Shown: one piece after another, positions 51,625-62,137 of the stretch
How the letters are laid out: every line of letters starts with the position of its first letter
How positions within the stretch are numbered: position 1 is the first letter of the stretch
NCBI RefSeq assembly: GCF_040253635.1
Contig: NZ_JBEJGX010000003.1
Span: forward strand, 7,589,501-7,653,500
DNA length: 64,000 nt
From: Streptomyces sp. Edi2
Lineage (GTDB): Bacteria > Actinomycetota > Actinomycetes > Streptomycetales > Streptomycetaceae
Direction of reading: 5' to 3'
Program-made: the position numbers and the translations under genes
The notes under the pieces: model-generated
What the model was told of the DNA's origin: nothing
Databases searched by the model: none
What the model saw: the letters and a program-made list of their open reading frames with translations, nothing else

Positions 51625-52467
51625 ATGGCCGATGTTGTGCGTGCCGCACTGGTCCAGGCGACCTGGACCGGCGACACCGAATCGATGATCGCGAAGCATG
51701 AGGAGTACGCCAGAGCGGCGGCCGCGCAGGGCGCGAAAGTGATCGGCTTCCAGGAAGTCTTCAACGCTCCGTACTTCTGCCAGGTCCAGGAGCCCGAGCA
51801 CTACCGCTGGGCCGAGCCGGTGCCCGACGGGCCGACCGTACGGCGGATGCAGGACCTCGCCCGCGAGACCGGCATGGTCATCGTCGTCCCGGTCTTCGAG
51901 GTCGAACAGTCCGGCTTCTACTACAACACCGCGGCCGTCATCGACGCCGACGGCACGGTCCTGGGTGCCTACCGCAAGCACCACATCCCGCAGGTCAAGG
52001 GCTTCTGGGAGAAGTACTACTTCAAGCCGGGGAACGCCGGCTGGCCGGTCTTCGACACCGCCGTCGGCAAGGTCGGCGTCTACATCTGCTACGACCGCCA
52101 CTTCCCCGAGGGCTGGCGACAGTTGGGCCTCAACGGCGCCCAGCTCGTCTACAACCCCTCCGCCACCTCCCGCGGCCTGTCCGCCTACCTCTGGCAGCTG
52201 GAACAGCCCGCGGCGGCCGTCGCCAACGAGTACTTCATCGCGGCAATCAACCGGGTCGGGGTCGAGGAGTACGGCGACAACGACTTCTACGGCACCAGCT
52301 ACTTCGTCGACCCGCGCGGCCGGTTCGTCGGCGACGTGGCCAGCGACTCCAAGGAGGAACTGGTCATCCGCGACCTCGACTTCGATCTGATCGACGAGGT
52401 CCGCCAGCAGTGGGCGTTCTACCGCGACCGCCGCCCCGACGCGTACGACGGGCTGGTGCAGCCATGA
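51625..52467 (+). CDS. Carbon-nitrogen hydrolase (beta-ureidopropionase/N-carbamoyl amidohydrolase-like)
   Basis: The 280-residue nitrilase-superfamily enzyme has the Glu-Lys-Cys triad: Glu44 in GFQEVFNAPYF, Lys118 in YRKHHIPQ and Cys155 in VYICYDRHFPEG. The length and the IPQVKGFWEKYYF segment fit N-carbamoyl-beta-alanine or N-carbamoylputrescine hydrolases. The dihydropyrimidinase and aminotransferase nearby point to beta-ureidopropionase, the third step of reductive pyrimidine breakdown. AAGGAG lies upstream; its stop overlaps the aminotransferase start by ATGA. Confidence 0.9.
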   Translation: MADVVRAALVQATWTGDTESMIAKHEEYARAAAAQGAKVIGFQEVFNAPYFCQVQEPEHYRWAEPVPDGPTVRRMQDLARETGMVIVVPVFEVEQSGFYYNTAAVIDADGTVLGAYRKHHIPQVKGFWEKYYFKPGNAGWPVFDTAVGKVGVYICYDRHFPEGWRQLGLNGAQLVYNPSATSRGLSAYLWQLEQPAAAVANEYFIAAINRVGVEEYGDNDFYGTSYFVDPRGRFVGDVASDSKEELVIRDLDFDLIDEVRQQWAFYRDRRPDAYDGLVQP

Positions 52468-53786
52468 CCCAGCAGCCCCACGACCCGACCGGCCTGCACG
52501 CCCGCCACCAGGCCGTCCTGCCCTCCTGGCTCAGCCTCTACTACGAGCGGCCCCTCGAACTCACCCACGGCGAGGGCCGCCACGTCTTCGACTCCGAGGG
52601 CAACCGTTACCTCGACTTCTTCGGCGGCATCCTCACCACCATGACGGCCCATGCACTGCCCGAGGTGACCAAGGCCGTCAGCGAGCAGGCCGGCCGCATC
52701 ATCCACACCTCCACGCTCTACCTCTCCCGCCCCATGGTCGAGCTGGCGGAGCGGATCGTGGCGCTCTCCGGCATCCCCGACGCCCGGGTCTTCTTCACCA
52801 CCTCCGGTACGGAGGCCAATGACGCGGCGCTGCTGCTGGCCACCACGCACCGCCGCTCCAACCAGATCCTGGCGATGCGCAACAGCTACCACGGCCGGTC
52901 GTTCTCCACCGTCGGCATCACCGGCAACCAGAGCTGGTCCCCGACCAGCCTCTCGCCGCTGCAGACGCTTTACGTCCACGGCGGGGTACGCAGCCGCGGC
53001 CCGTACGCGGAGCTGAGCGACGCCGCGTACATCGCCGCCTGCGTCGCCGACCTGGAGGATATGCTCCAGCAGACCGCGGGCGGCGTCGCCGCGCTGATCG
53101 CCGAACCGGTCCAGGGCGTCGGCGGGTTCACCATGCCGCCAGACGGCCTCTACGCCGCGTTCCGCGAGGTGCTGGCCCGGCACGGCATCCTCTGGATCAG
53201 CGACGAGGTGCAGACCGGCTGGGGCCGTACCGGCGACCACTTCTGGGGCTGGCAGGCGCACGACGGCAACGGCCCGCCCGACCTGCTCACCTTCGCCAAG
53301 GGCATCGGCAACGGCATGTCCATCGGCGGGGTGGTGGCCCGCGCCGAGGTGATGAACTCGCTCTCCGCAAACTCCATCTCCACCTTCGGCGGCAGCCCCG
53401 TCACCATGGCCGCGGGCCTCGCCAACCTCAACTACCTCCTCGAACACGACCTTCAGGGCAATGCCCGGCGGGTCGGCGGCCTGCTCATCGAGCGGCTGCG
53501 GGCGGTCGCGGCCGGCGTCGATCTCGTACGGGAGGTGCGCGGCCGCGGCCTGATGATCGGCATCGAACTGGTCAGGCCCGGCACCGACGAGCGCTCACCC
53601 GAGGCCGCCTCGCTGGTCGTGGAGGCCGCCAGGGAACGCGGTCTGCTGGTCGGCAAGGGCGGCCAGGGCGGTGCCTCGCTGCGGATCGCACCGCCGATGA
53701 CGCTGACGGTCGCCGAGGCGGAAGAGGGCGCGGAACTGCTCGCGGACGCGCTGCGGTCGGTGCAGGGGATGCCGGCCGCTTCCTGA
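52464..53786 (+). CDS. Class III aminotransferase (beta-alanine/omega-amino acid type)
   Basis: The 440-residue PLP enzyme shows FDSEGNRYLDFFGG at the N-terminus, the FFTTSGTEANDAALLL segment, DEVQTGWGRTG for the cofactor Asp, and the Schiff-base Lys279 in LLTFAKGIGNG. Next to the hydrolase it would take beta-alanine (from uracil) or 3-aminoisobutyrate (from thymine) to the semialdehyde. The ATG at 52464 overlaps the hydrolase stop, so the two are coupled. Confidence 0.9.
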   Translation: MTQQPHDPTGLHARHQAVLPSWLSLYYERPLELTHGEGRHVFDSEGNRYLDFFGGILTTMTAHALPEVTKAVSEQAGRIIHTSTLYLSRPMVELAERIVALSGIPDARVFFTTSGTEANDAALLLATTHRRSNQILAMRNSYHGRSFSTVGITGNQSWSPTSLSPLQTLYVHGGVRSRGPYAELSDAAYIAACVADLEDMLQQTAGGVAALIAEPVQGVGGFTMPPDGLYAAFREVLARHGILWISDEVQTGWGRTGDHFWGWQAHDGNGPPDLLTFAKGIGNGMSIGGVVARAEVMNSLSANSISTFGGSPVTMAAGLANLNYLLEHDLQGNARRVGGLLIERLRAVAAGVDLVREVRGRGLMIGIELVRPGTDERSPEAASLVVEAARERGLLVGKGGQGGASLRIAPPMTLTVAEAEEGAELLADALRSVQGMPAAS

Positions 53787-53878
53787 CCGGCACCGCCGCG
53801 GACCGGGCGCGGGCCTCGTGGAGAGGGGCGCCCCCGCTCACCCGCGGCGGACCCCGGCTCGCCTCACCCCGGCCCGCC

Positions 53879-54763
53879 TCACCCCGTCCCGGCGAACTCG
53901 CGCACCGTGTCGGCCAGCAGCGTGAAGAACCGCGTGTGCGCGCGCCGGCTGCACGGGGCCTCCGGGTTCCACGGCAGCAGCCGGGCCCGGGCCTCGATCG
54001 CGCGCCAGTGCTCGTCGGCCCGGAGCTCCTGCGGCCGGGCGGCATTGGCGCGCACGTCCCCGAGCACGATGTCCGGGGCCATTGCCGCGGCCTCCGCCCA
54101 GCCGACGGTGGACCAGTTCAGCCCGGCGCCCGCGGCCGGCTCCAGCAGCCCGACGCCGTGTTCGGTCAGCGCCCGCAGGTCCGGCCAGGAGCCGGGCCGC
54201 GCCAGATGCACCCGCTCCGGCCCCGCGGGCGACAGCGCCAGCACCCGCGGCCGCACCGGACCGCCGGTCGCCTGCCGCAGGGCGTCCTCCGCGGCATCCA
54301 ACTCGCGGGCTGCGCCGAGGGGTTCGCCGCGTCCCAGCGAACCGGCGAGCGCCGCGAACCGTTCGCGCACCTCGGCCAGGCTCCGCCCCGGGCCCACCGC
54401 GACCGTGGCCACCGGGACATGCGTCTCCAGCTCCAGCGCGGTCTTCTGCTCCAGGCCGTAGACCTGCTCGCCGTCGTACGTCACGGCCACGACGAGGTCC
54501 GGCTCCGCCTCCAGCAGGGAGTCCGGGTGCAGCGCGCTGCCCGAGCCCAGGTAGGGGATCTCCGCGAGCGGCAGCTCACCGCCCTTCGCGGGGTCGGGGG
54601 CGGCGCCGTCGTGCTGGGACCCGAAGAGCCCCACGGGACGTATGCCGTGGTCCCACAGCGTCGCCCCCGCCTGTATGTACGCCACGATCCGCAACGGCCG
54701 GTCCCCGGCCACCGCAAGGCGCCCCCGGTCGTCGGAGAACTCCCACGGTGTGCTGTGCTCCAT
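53879..54763 (-). CDS. Signal-less BtuF/FhuD-like substrate-binding protein, 294 aa
   Basis: The protein has the two-lobe periplasmic-binding pattern of the iron-siderophore/cobalamin family: DRPLRIVAYIQAGATLWDHGI in lobe 1, LLEAEPDLVVAVTYDGEQ, and a second lobe with GVGLLEPAAGAGLNWSTVGWAE. It lacks a signal peptide and lipobox, so it should stay in the cytoplasm, unlike its relatives. It is placed between, and opposite to, the pyrimidine catabolic genes and has no cognate permease nearby. Its role is unknown; ligand sensing is one possibility. Confidence 0.7.
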   Translation of the reverse strand: MEHSTPWEFSDDRGRLAVAGDRPLRIVAYIQAGATLWDHGIRPVGLFGSQHDGAAPDPAKGGELPLAEIPYLGSGSALHPDSLLEAEPDLVVAVTYDGEQVYGLEQKTALELETHVPVATVAVGPGRSLAEVRERFAALAGSLGRGEPLGAARELDAAEDALRQATGGPVRPRVLALSPAGPERVHLARPGSWPDLRALTEHGVGLLEPAAGAGLNWSTVGWAEAAAMAPDIVLGDVRANAARPQELRADEHWRAIEARARLLPWNPEAPCSRRAHTRFFTLLADTVREFAGTG

Positions 54764-54971
54764 GCCCTCTCGCCTCTCTGCATCGTCCGCCAGGATGCTG
54801 CGGCGCTCGCGAGGAATGCCCGCCGGCGTCGGCGCATACCTGCCCAACGGGCCGCCCCCGCACCCCTCCGGCGGCGGCCGCGACCGCCACGCCCGGCCCC
54901 CGCGCCCGGTCCCGCGTTGAACCGTCCAGATGATCGTCGGCGCAACACGAACGTCTCCGCTGATTAACGGT

Positions 54972-54989
54972 CACGGTATTGCCACCGTG
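54972..54989. promoter_or_regulatory. Inverted repeat upstream of the dihydropyrimidinase gene
   Basis: CACGGT (54972-54977) and ACCGTG (54984-54989) form a 6-6-6 inverted repeat in the 378-bp spacer between the divergent binding-protein and dihydropyrimidinase genes. It could be an operator; a GTGAC just outside it gives no further support. Confidence 0.35.
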
Positions 54990-55141
54990 GGTGACATGCT
55001 TCTACGGTCTCCTTCTCGACCGCGATCTACGGGTGTAGACCGGTTGTGGCGTGGCGTCAGCGGAGCGGACCTGCCGAGGGGATGGTGCGCGTCGGCTCCG
55101 CCTTCCCGTGCCGCCGATGTCGCTGGTGTGGAAGGAGCAGG

Positions 55142-56551
55142 ATGGTGAGCCGTACGGTCGTCCGGGGCGGACTGGTGATCACAGCCGCCGATGAGATCCA
55201 CGCCGATGTCCTGGTGGAGGACGGGCGCATCGCCGCCCTCGCCGCGCACGGCAACCCCACCGCCGAGCGCTGGGGGGAGACGGCGGACCGCATCCTCGAC
55301 GCCACCGGCAAATATGTCATCCCGGGCGGCGTCGACGCCCACACCCACCTGGACTTCCCCTTCGGCGGGACCTTCTCCTCCGACAACTTCGAGACCGGGA
55401 CCCGCGCCGCGGCCTGGGGCGGCACCACCACCCTCATCGACTTCGCGGTCCAGTCCCGCGGCAAGTCGCTCCGGGCCGGCCTGGACACCTGGCACGCCAA
55501 GTCCGACGCCCAGTGCGCCATCGACTACGCGTTCCACATGATCCTCTCGGACGTCAACGAGCACACCCTCAAGGAGATGGACCTCCTGGTGGCGGAGGGC
55601 GTCACCTCCTTCAAGCTGTTCACCGCCTACCCCGGCGTCTTCTACAGCGACGACGGGCAGATCCTGCGCGCGATGCAGCGCTCCGCCGACAACGGCGGCC
55701 TGGTGATGATGCACGCCGAGAACGGCATCGCCATCGACGTCCTCGTCGAACAGGCGCTGGCCGAGGGGAAGACCGACCCCCGCTACCACGGCGAGGTCCG
55801 CCGGGTCCTGCTGGAGGCCGAGGCCACCCACCGCACCATCCAGCTGGCGCGGGTGGCCGGCGCGCCGCTCTACGTCGTCCACGTCTCCGCCGAGGAAGCC
55901 CTCGCGGAGATCGCCCAGGCCCGCGACAAGGGGCTGAACGTCTTCGGCGAGACCTGCCCGCAGTATCTGTTCCTGTCCACCGACAACCTCGCCGAGCCCG
56001 ACTTCGGGGGCGCCAAGTACGTCTGCTCCACGCCGCTGCGGCCCCGTGAGCATCAGGAGGCGTTGTGGCGCGGGCTGCGCACCAACGACCTCCAGGTGGT
56101 CTCCACCGACCACTGCCCCTTCTGCTTCCAGGGGCAGAAGGAGCTCGGCCGCGGCGACTTCTCCAAGATCCCCAACGGGATGCCCGGCGTGGAGAACCGG
56201 ATGGACCTCCTCCACCAGGCCGTCGTGGAGGGCCGGATCAGCCGCCGCCGCTGGATCGAGATCGCCTGCGCCACCCCGGCCCGGATGTTCGGCCTCTACC
56301 CGAAGAAGGGCACCATCGCCCCCGGCGCCGACGCCGACCTCGTCATCTACGACCCCACCGCACAGCAGACCATCTCGGCCGAGACCCACCACATGAACGT
56401 CGACTACTCGGCGTACGAGGGCAAAGAGCTCACCGGACAGGTCGAAACGGTCCTCTCGCGCGGCGAACTCGTCATCGACAGGCGGGAGTTCACCGGCCGC
56501 GCGGGGCACGGCCAGTACATCCCGCGTGGCACCTGCCAGTACCTCATCTAA
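55142..56551 (+). CDS. hydA: Dihydropyrimidinase/hydantoinase
   Basis: The 469-residue amidohydrolase has the HxH pair in VDAHTHLD (His67, His69), the carbamylated Lys158 in SFKLFTAYPG, His in MMHAENG and VVHVSAEE, and Asp323 in STDHCPF, i.e. the full binuclear metal site. It opens dihydrouracil, dihydrothymine or hydantoin rings to N-carbamoyl amino acids. AAGGAG precedes the start; ATG 55142 or GTG 55145 are both possible. The LLM gene follows 11 bp after its stop. Confidence 0.93.
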   Translation: MVSRTVVRGGLVITAADEIHADVLVEDGRIAALAAHGNPTAERWGETADRILDATGKYVIPGGVDAHTHLDFPFGGTFSSDNFETGTRAAAWGGTTTLIDFAVQSRGKSLRAGLDTWHAKSDAQCAIDYAFHMILSDVNEHTLKEMDLLVAEGVTSFKLFTAYPGVFYSDDGQILRAMQRSADNGGLVMMHAENGIAIDVLVEQALAEGKTDPRYHGEVRRVLLEAEATHRTIQLARVAGAPLYVVHVSAEEALAEIAQARDKGLNVFGETCPQYLFLSTDNLAEPDFGGAKYVCSTPLRPREHQEALWRGLRTNDLQVVSTDHCPFCFQGQKELGRGDFSKIPNGMPGVENRMDLLHQAVVEGRISRRRWIEIACATPARMFGLYPKKGTIAPGADADLVIYDPTAQQTISAETHHMNVDYSAYEGKELTGQVETVLSRGELVIDRREFTGRAGHGQYIPRGTCQYLI

Positions 56552-56562
56552 GGAGCGCCGCC

Positions 56563-57564
56563 GTGGACTTCGGAGTTGTTCTGCAGGCCGACCCGCCTTC
56601 CTCCGCCGTCGTGTCCCTGATGCGCCGTGCCGAGCGCAACGGCTTCCGCTACGGCTGGACCTTCGACTCGACCGTGCTGTGGCAGGAACCGTTCGTCCTC
56701 TACAGCCGCGTCCTGGAACACACCGAGCGGCTGATCGTCGGCCCGATGGTCACCAACCCCTCCACCCGCGCCCCCGAGGTCACCGCCTCCACCTTCGCCA
56801 CGCTCAACGAGATGTACGGCAACCGCACCGTCTGCGGTATCGGGCGCGGCGACTCCGCGATGCGGGTGGCCGGGCGGCCGCCCAACACCCTGGCCCGGCT
56901 GGGCCAGGCGATCGGCGTCATCCGCGATCTGGCCGAGGGCCGGGAGGCGTACATCGGCGACCACCGGATCAAGATCCCCTGGATCAAGGGCGGCAAGCTC
57001 CCGGTGTGGATGGCCGCCTACGGGCCCAAGGCCCTCGCCATGGCCGGCGAACTGGCCGACGGCTTCATCCTCCAGCTGGCCGACCCCTTCCTCACCGAAT
57101 GGATGATCAAGGCCGTACGGACCGCCGCGAAGGACGCCGGACGCGACCCCGCCGACATCACCATCTGTGTCGCCGCACCCGCCTATGTGGGCGACGACCT
57201 GGACCACGCCCGCGAGCAGTGCCGCTGGTTCGGCGGCATGGTCGGCAACCACGTCGCCGACCTCGTCGCCCGCTACGGCGAGCACTCCGGCATGGTGCCG
57301 GACGAGTTGACCGCGTACATCAAGTCCCGGGAGGGCTACGACTACGCGCACCACGGCCGGTCGGGCAACCCGGACACCGGCTTCGTGTCGGACGCGGTCA
57401 TCGACCGCTTCTGCCTCCTCGGCCCGCCCGCCGCACACATCGAGAAGCTGCAACAGCTCAAGGCCCTGGGCGTGGACCAGTTCGCGCTCTACGCCATGCA
57501 CGACGCCAAGGAATCCACCATCGACGCCTACGGAGCCGAGATCCTTCCCGCGTTCGCCGACTGA
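56563..57564 (+). CDS. LLM-class F420/FMN-dependent oxidoreductase, 333 aa
   Basis: A TIM-barrel luciferase-like protein near the TIGR03842 group: MDFGVVLQADPPSSAVVSLM at the N-terminus, GPMVTNPSTRAPEVTAST, CGIGRGDSAMRVAGRPPN and WMAAYGPKALAMAGELADGF. The family uses F420 or FMN to move hydride. It sits directly behind dihydropyrimidinase, and no classical dihydropyrimidine dehydrogenase (PreA/PreT) gene was seen, so it may be the reductase that feeds the pathway; this is inference. GTG 56563 follows AAGGAG. Confidence 0.88.
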   Translation: MDFGVVLQADPPSSAVVSLMRRAERNGFRYGWTFDSTVLWQEPFVLYSRVLEHTERLIVGPMVTNPSTRAPEVTASTFATLNEMYGNRTVCGIGRGDSAMRVAGRPPNTLARLGQAIGVIRDLAEGREAYIGDHRIKIPWIKGGKLPVWMAAYGPKALAMAGELADGFILQLADPFLTEWMIKAVRTAAKDAGRDPADITICVAAPAYVGDDLDHAREQCRWFGGMVGNHVADLVARYGEHSGMVPDELTAYIKSREGYDYAHHGRSGNPDTGFVSDAVIDRFCLLGPPAAHIEKLQQLKALGVDQFALYAMHDAKESTIDAYGAEILPAFAD

Positions 57565-57746
57565 CGGGGCGCGGGTGCGGGCGGTGCACCCCGCCTCCGT
57601 CGGGGCGGCACCGGAGCGCCCGGCGAGCGCCCGGGCGAACGCCCCAGCGGCCGACGGCGGTCCACCCGCCGGCCGGGCGCCACGACCGATGACATGCCGC
57701 GCCGCCCGGCCACCGGGCGGCCCGCACCCGGACGAAAGGCCCCCGC

Positions 57747-59303
<1,557 letters not shown>

Positions 59304-59348
59304 CGGCGGCGCGACGGTGCGACGGCCCGGCCAGGACGGAGTTCCGCG

Positions 59349-60086
59349 TCAGCCCCGGCCGAGGACGCAGAACTCGTTGCCCGCGGGGTCGGCCAGGACG
59401 ACCCAGGAGGCGTCCCCCTGACCCACGTCGGCCCGTGTCGCGCCGAGGCCTTCGAGTCGGGCGACCTCCCTCGCCTGATCATCGACGGGGTCGGACATCA
59501 CGTCCAGATGGACGCGGCTCCGTACCACCTCGTCGTCGGGCGTGCGCCGGAACTCCAGGTACGGCCCGACGCCCTTCACGGAGCGCAGCAGGGCGCGGTC
59601 GTCGGTCACTTCGTGGACGGTCCAGTCGATCGCCTCGCCCCAGAACCGGACCATGGCCCGTGGGTCGGCGCAGGCAACGACCACGGCGGCTATCGGCCCG
59701 GTGTCCCGGTAGAGCTCCCGGGGCTCCAGGACGCTGAACACGTTGCCTTCCGGGTCGGCCAGCACCGTCCCCGGCGCGTCGCCCCGGCCCACATCGGCGG
59801 GCGTAGCCCCGAGCTCCTTCAGACGGGCGACCAACTCCGCCTGATGGGCGTCGGAGGTGGTGGCGAGCTCGAGGTGCACGCGGTACTGCACCGTCTCCGG
59901 GTCCGGGACGCGGACGAGATCGATGCAGACGGCGGACGGGTCCGGCCAGTTGATGCCCACGGGTACCAGGTTGGTGACGCCGGGCCCTTCGCTGGAAACA
60001 CCCCAGCCGAGCGCCTCCGCCCAGAACCGGCCGAGCGCCGAATCGTCCCCGGCCTTGAAGTTCACCTGAACAAGTTGCAGCGTCAT
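59349..60086 (-). CDS. Double VOC-domain protein, 245 aa
   Basis: Two fused VOC (glyoxalase/dioxygenase-like) domains: LQLVQVNFKAGDDSALGRFW ... VLADPEGNVFSVLEPRE (residues ~1-125), then VVVACADPRAMVRFWGEAI ... VVLADPAGNEFCVLGRG. Several metal-ligand positions appear replaced, so it may bind rather than convert a ligand. It is convergent with the permease gene. The ATG at 60086 is the natural family start; the longer frame is spurious. Confidence 0.85.
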   Translation of the reverse strand: MTLQLVQVNFKAGDDSALGRFWAEALGWGVSSEGPGVTNLVPVGINWPDPSAVCIDLVRVPDPETVQYRVHLELATTSDAHQAELVARLKELGATPADVGRGDAPGTVLADPEGNVFSVLEPRELYRDTGPIAAVVVACADPRAMVRFWGEAIDWTVHEVTDDRALLRSVKGVGPYLEFRRTPDDEVVRSRVHLDVMSDPVDDQAREVARLEGLGATRADVGQGDASWVVLADPAGNEFCVLGRG

Positions 60087-60185
60087 GCGGCATACCTTAG
60101 TGATCCAACATCGGGCAGGCGTGCGAAATTCGGCGAGCCGGCGAAGGGCATCCGGGAGGGGCCCGTCTGCGTTTCGGCGTACGCG

Positions 60186-60609
60186 CTTAGAGATTCCGCG
60201 GGTAGAGGACAAGGCGTCATGGTCGGCGGGCTGGCCGTGTGTCCCAGCGTTGGCTGGTCCAGGCTTCGCGGATGAGGCGTCGGATCACGATGATCGCGGT
60301 CATCAACGCGAGCAGTGCGTTGATGACGATCGCTCGACGTTCCGTGCAGGACAGGGTGAAGTTGAAGCCGCGGCTGTACCAGGAGTTGGTGCGCTCGACG
60401 ACCCAGCGGCGAGTGTGGTTGACCGGGATCACGACGCCCTTGGGCTGGATCCGCCACTCGCAGCCGAGATCGGTCAGCAGTTTGCGGGTGACCATGGAGT
60501 CGTAGCCCGCATCAAGGTGCAGCGTGATCTGCTCAGGCAACGCGAGCTCGAAACGCCCGGGCTTCTCCAGCGTCGGGCGCAGGAACGGGGAGTCGTGCCG
60601 TTTCGCGCC
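60186..60609 (-). mobile_element. IS5-family insertion sequence remnant (3' part)
   Basis: The minus frame 60217-60609 encodes only the C-terminal ~130 residues of an IS5-type DDE transposase: GAKRHDSPFLRPTLEKPG, LHLDAGYDSMVTRKLL, and TRRWVVERTNSWYSRGF with the final catalytic Glu region. A terminal-repeat-like end, CTTAGAGATTCCGCG, lies at 60186-60200. The 5' part of the element is gone; at 60610 the sequence changes to a lapA-like remnant. Confidence 0.85.
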
Positions 60610-60612
60610 GGT

Positions 60613-60807
60613 CCTCAGGAGCAGTCGGTGGACATCAGCTACTTCGGTGCCCACGGGCACGTTCCGCTGCGCGTGGCCCTGCTGCTGGCCGCGGTGGCGG
60701 GCAGCGCGCGGATCATGCAGTTGTGCGCGACCGCCCGCAAGCACCGCCGGGCCGACCACAGGGCTGTGAAAGCCGAGGCCAAGGACTCGTCGAAGGCCCG
60801 GCGGTAG
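60613..60807 (+). pseudogene. C-terminal remnant of a LapA-like membrane protein
   Basis: From about 60619 the plus frame reads QSVDISYFGAHGHVPLRVAL followed by LLAAVAGSARIMQLCATARK and a basic tail to TAG 60805. This is the loop and second helix of small DUF1049/LapA-type membrane proteins. The N-terminal half is missing and is replaced by the IS5 remnant, which marks the break. Confidence 0.65.
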
Positions 60808-60813
60808 CCCGGA

Positions 60814-61824
60814 CTACCGGGAGCCCGCCACAGGGTGCGGCTTGTAGAAGGACTCCTCCAAGTAGGCGGCCTCGTGCGGCTGGTAGGGCCCCTCCAAGTA
60901 GGCGGCCTCGTCTTCGTCGAGTTCGACGTCCACCGCGGCGACCGCGTCGGCCAGCTGGGCCGGCTTGGTGACCCCGACGATGGGCGAGGTCACCGCCGGG
61001 TTGCGCATGACCCAGGCCAGGGCGACCTGGGCCGCGGACAGACCCCGCTTCCCCGCGATCTCGTGGACGCGCTCGGCCACTGCCTGGTCCTCGTCGCGGT
61101 AGAGGATCTTGCCGCCCTCGTCGGTCTCGGCACGCGCCGTGGCGGTGTCCCGGGCCCGCGTCAGCCTGCCCCGCGCCAGCGGGCTCCACGGGATCACGCC
61201 GATGCCCTGGTCGGCGCAGAGCGGGAGCATCTCCCGCTCTGCTTCTCGGTGAATGAGGTTGTAGTGGTCCTGCATCGACACGAACCGGGTCCAGCCGTTC
61301 AGGTCAGCCAGGTACAGGGCCTTGGCGAACTGCCAGGCGTGCATGGAAGAGGCTCCGATGTAGCGGACCTTCCCGGACTTGACCGCGTCGTGCAGCGCCT
61401 CGAGGGTTTCCTCGATCGGGGTGTCGTAGTCCCAGCGGTGGATCTGGTACAGGTCGATGTAGTCGGTCCCCAGTCGCTTCAGGGAGGCGTCGAGCTCGGC
61501 GAAGATCGCCTTGCGGGACAGCCCGGCGCCGTTCGGGCCGGGGCGCATCCGCATCCAGACCTTCGTGGAGAGAACGACCTCCTCGCGCCGGGTGAAGTCC
61601 TTGACCGCCTGGCCGACGATCTCCTCGCTGCTTCCGGCGCTGTACCCATTGGCCGTGTCGAGGAAGTTGACGCCGCCCTCGAGGGCCTGCTTGATGATGT
61701 CCCGGCTGGCGTCCGCGTCCAGCGACCAGGGCTCGCCGCCCCGGTCCGGCTCGCCGAAGCTCATGCAGCCGAGGGTGATGGCGGAGACTTCCAGTCCGGT
61801 CGTTCCGAGTTTGGTGTATCGCAT
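60814..61824 (-). CDS. Aldo/keto reductase, 336 aa
   Basis: A complete AKR barrel with the Asp/Tyr/Lys/His tetrad: DTANGYS, VVLSTKVW and QIHRWD, plus the NADPH-binding IPWSPLARGRLTR region. The C-terminus carries a duplicated segment (EAAYLEGPYQPH / EAAYLEESFYKPH) from a 20-bp perfect DNA repeat. The ATG at 61824 matches the family start (MRYTKLGTTGLEVSAITLG); the longer frame is spurious. It lies just past the lapA remnant. Confidence 0.92.
   Translation of the reverse strand: MRYTKLGTTGLEVSAITLGCMSFGEPDRGGEPWSLDADASRDIIKQALEGGVNFLDTANGYSAGSSEEIVGQAVKDFTRREEVVLSTKVWMRMRPGPNGAGLSRKAIFAELDASLKRLGTDYIDLYQIHRWDYDTPIEETLEALHDAVKSGKVRYIGASSMHAWQFAKALYLADLNGWTRFVSMQDHYNLIHREAEREMLPLCADQGIGVIPWSPLARGRLTRARDTATARAETDEGGKILYRDEDQAVAERVHEIAGKRGLSAAQVALAWVMRNPAVTSPIVGVTKPAQLADAVAAVDVELDEDEAAYLEGPYQPHEAAYLEESFYKPHPVAGSR
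60855..60911. repeat. Direct repeat in the 3' end of the aldo/keto reductase gene
   Basis: The 20-bp sequence CTCCAAGTAGGCGGCCTCGT occurs twice, about 36 bp apart, and encodes the repeated EAAYLE segment near the protein's C-terminus. It reflects an in-frame duplication of 12 codons. Confidence 0.8.
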
Positions 61825-62063
61825 GCTTCCGAACCTAGGAATTGAAGTGCGCTCTAACGCAATACGTCTCGGTCCGGAATTCGGAGGCGTGGGGCATGTG
61901 CGCCCTGTCAGGTTTCGACCGTTTCGGCCAGACGTACCAGAGAACCCAGTGGCAGCGAGTAACAAACTGTCAATTCTCGGCCGAGCGCGTGGGGCACTAC
62001 TCAGCCCCCCGACGGCGAACCACCCTCGCGAGTCCGTCGCCACGAGCGATCAGCGCTCGATCG

Positions 62064-62137
62064 CTAAGAGATTCCGCTGGCCCGGGCGGCGGTATCGCGG
62101 TGCTCGCGACGGCGCCCCTGCCCGCGGCATCTCTTAG
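62064..62137. mobile_element. 74-bp MITE-like element
   Basis: CTAAGAGATTCCGC (62064-62077) and GCGGCATCTCTTAG (62124-62137) are inverted repeats that match at 13 of 14 positions; the 46-bp core codes for nothing. The end sequence resembles the terminal end of the IS5 remnant at 60186-60200, so that IS may have mobilised it. The right end covers the stop codon of the DUF397 gene. No clear target-site duplication was seen. Confidence 0.6.
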
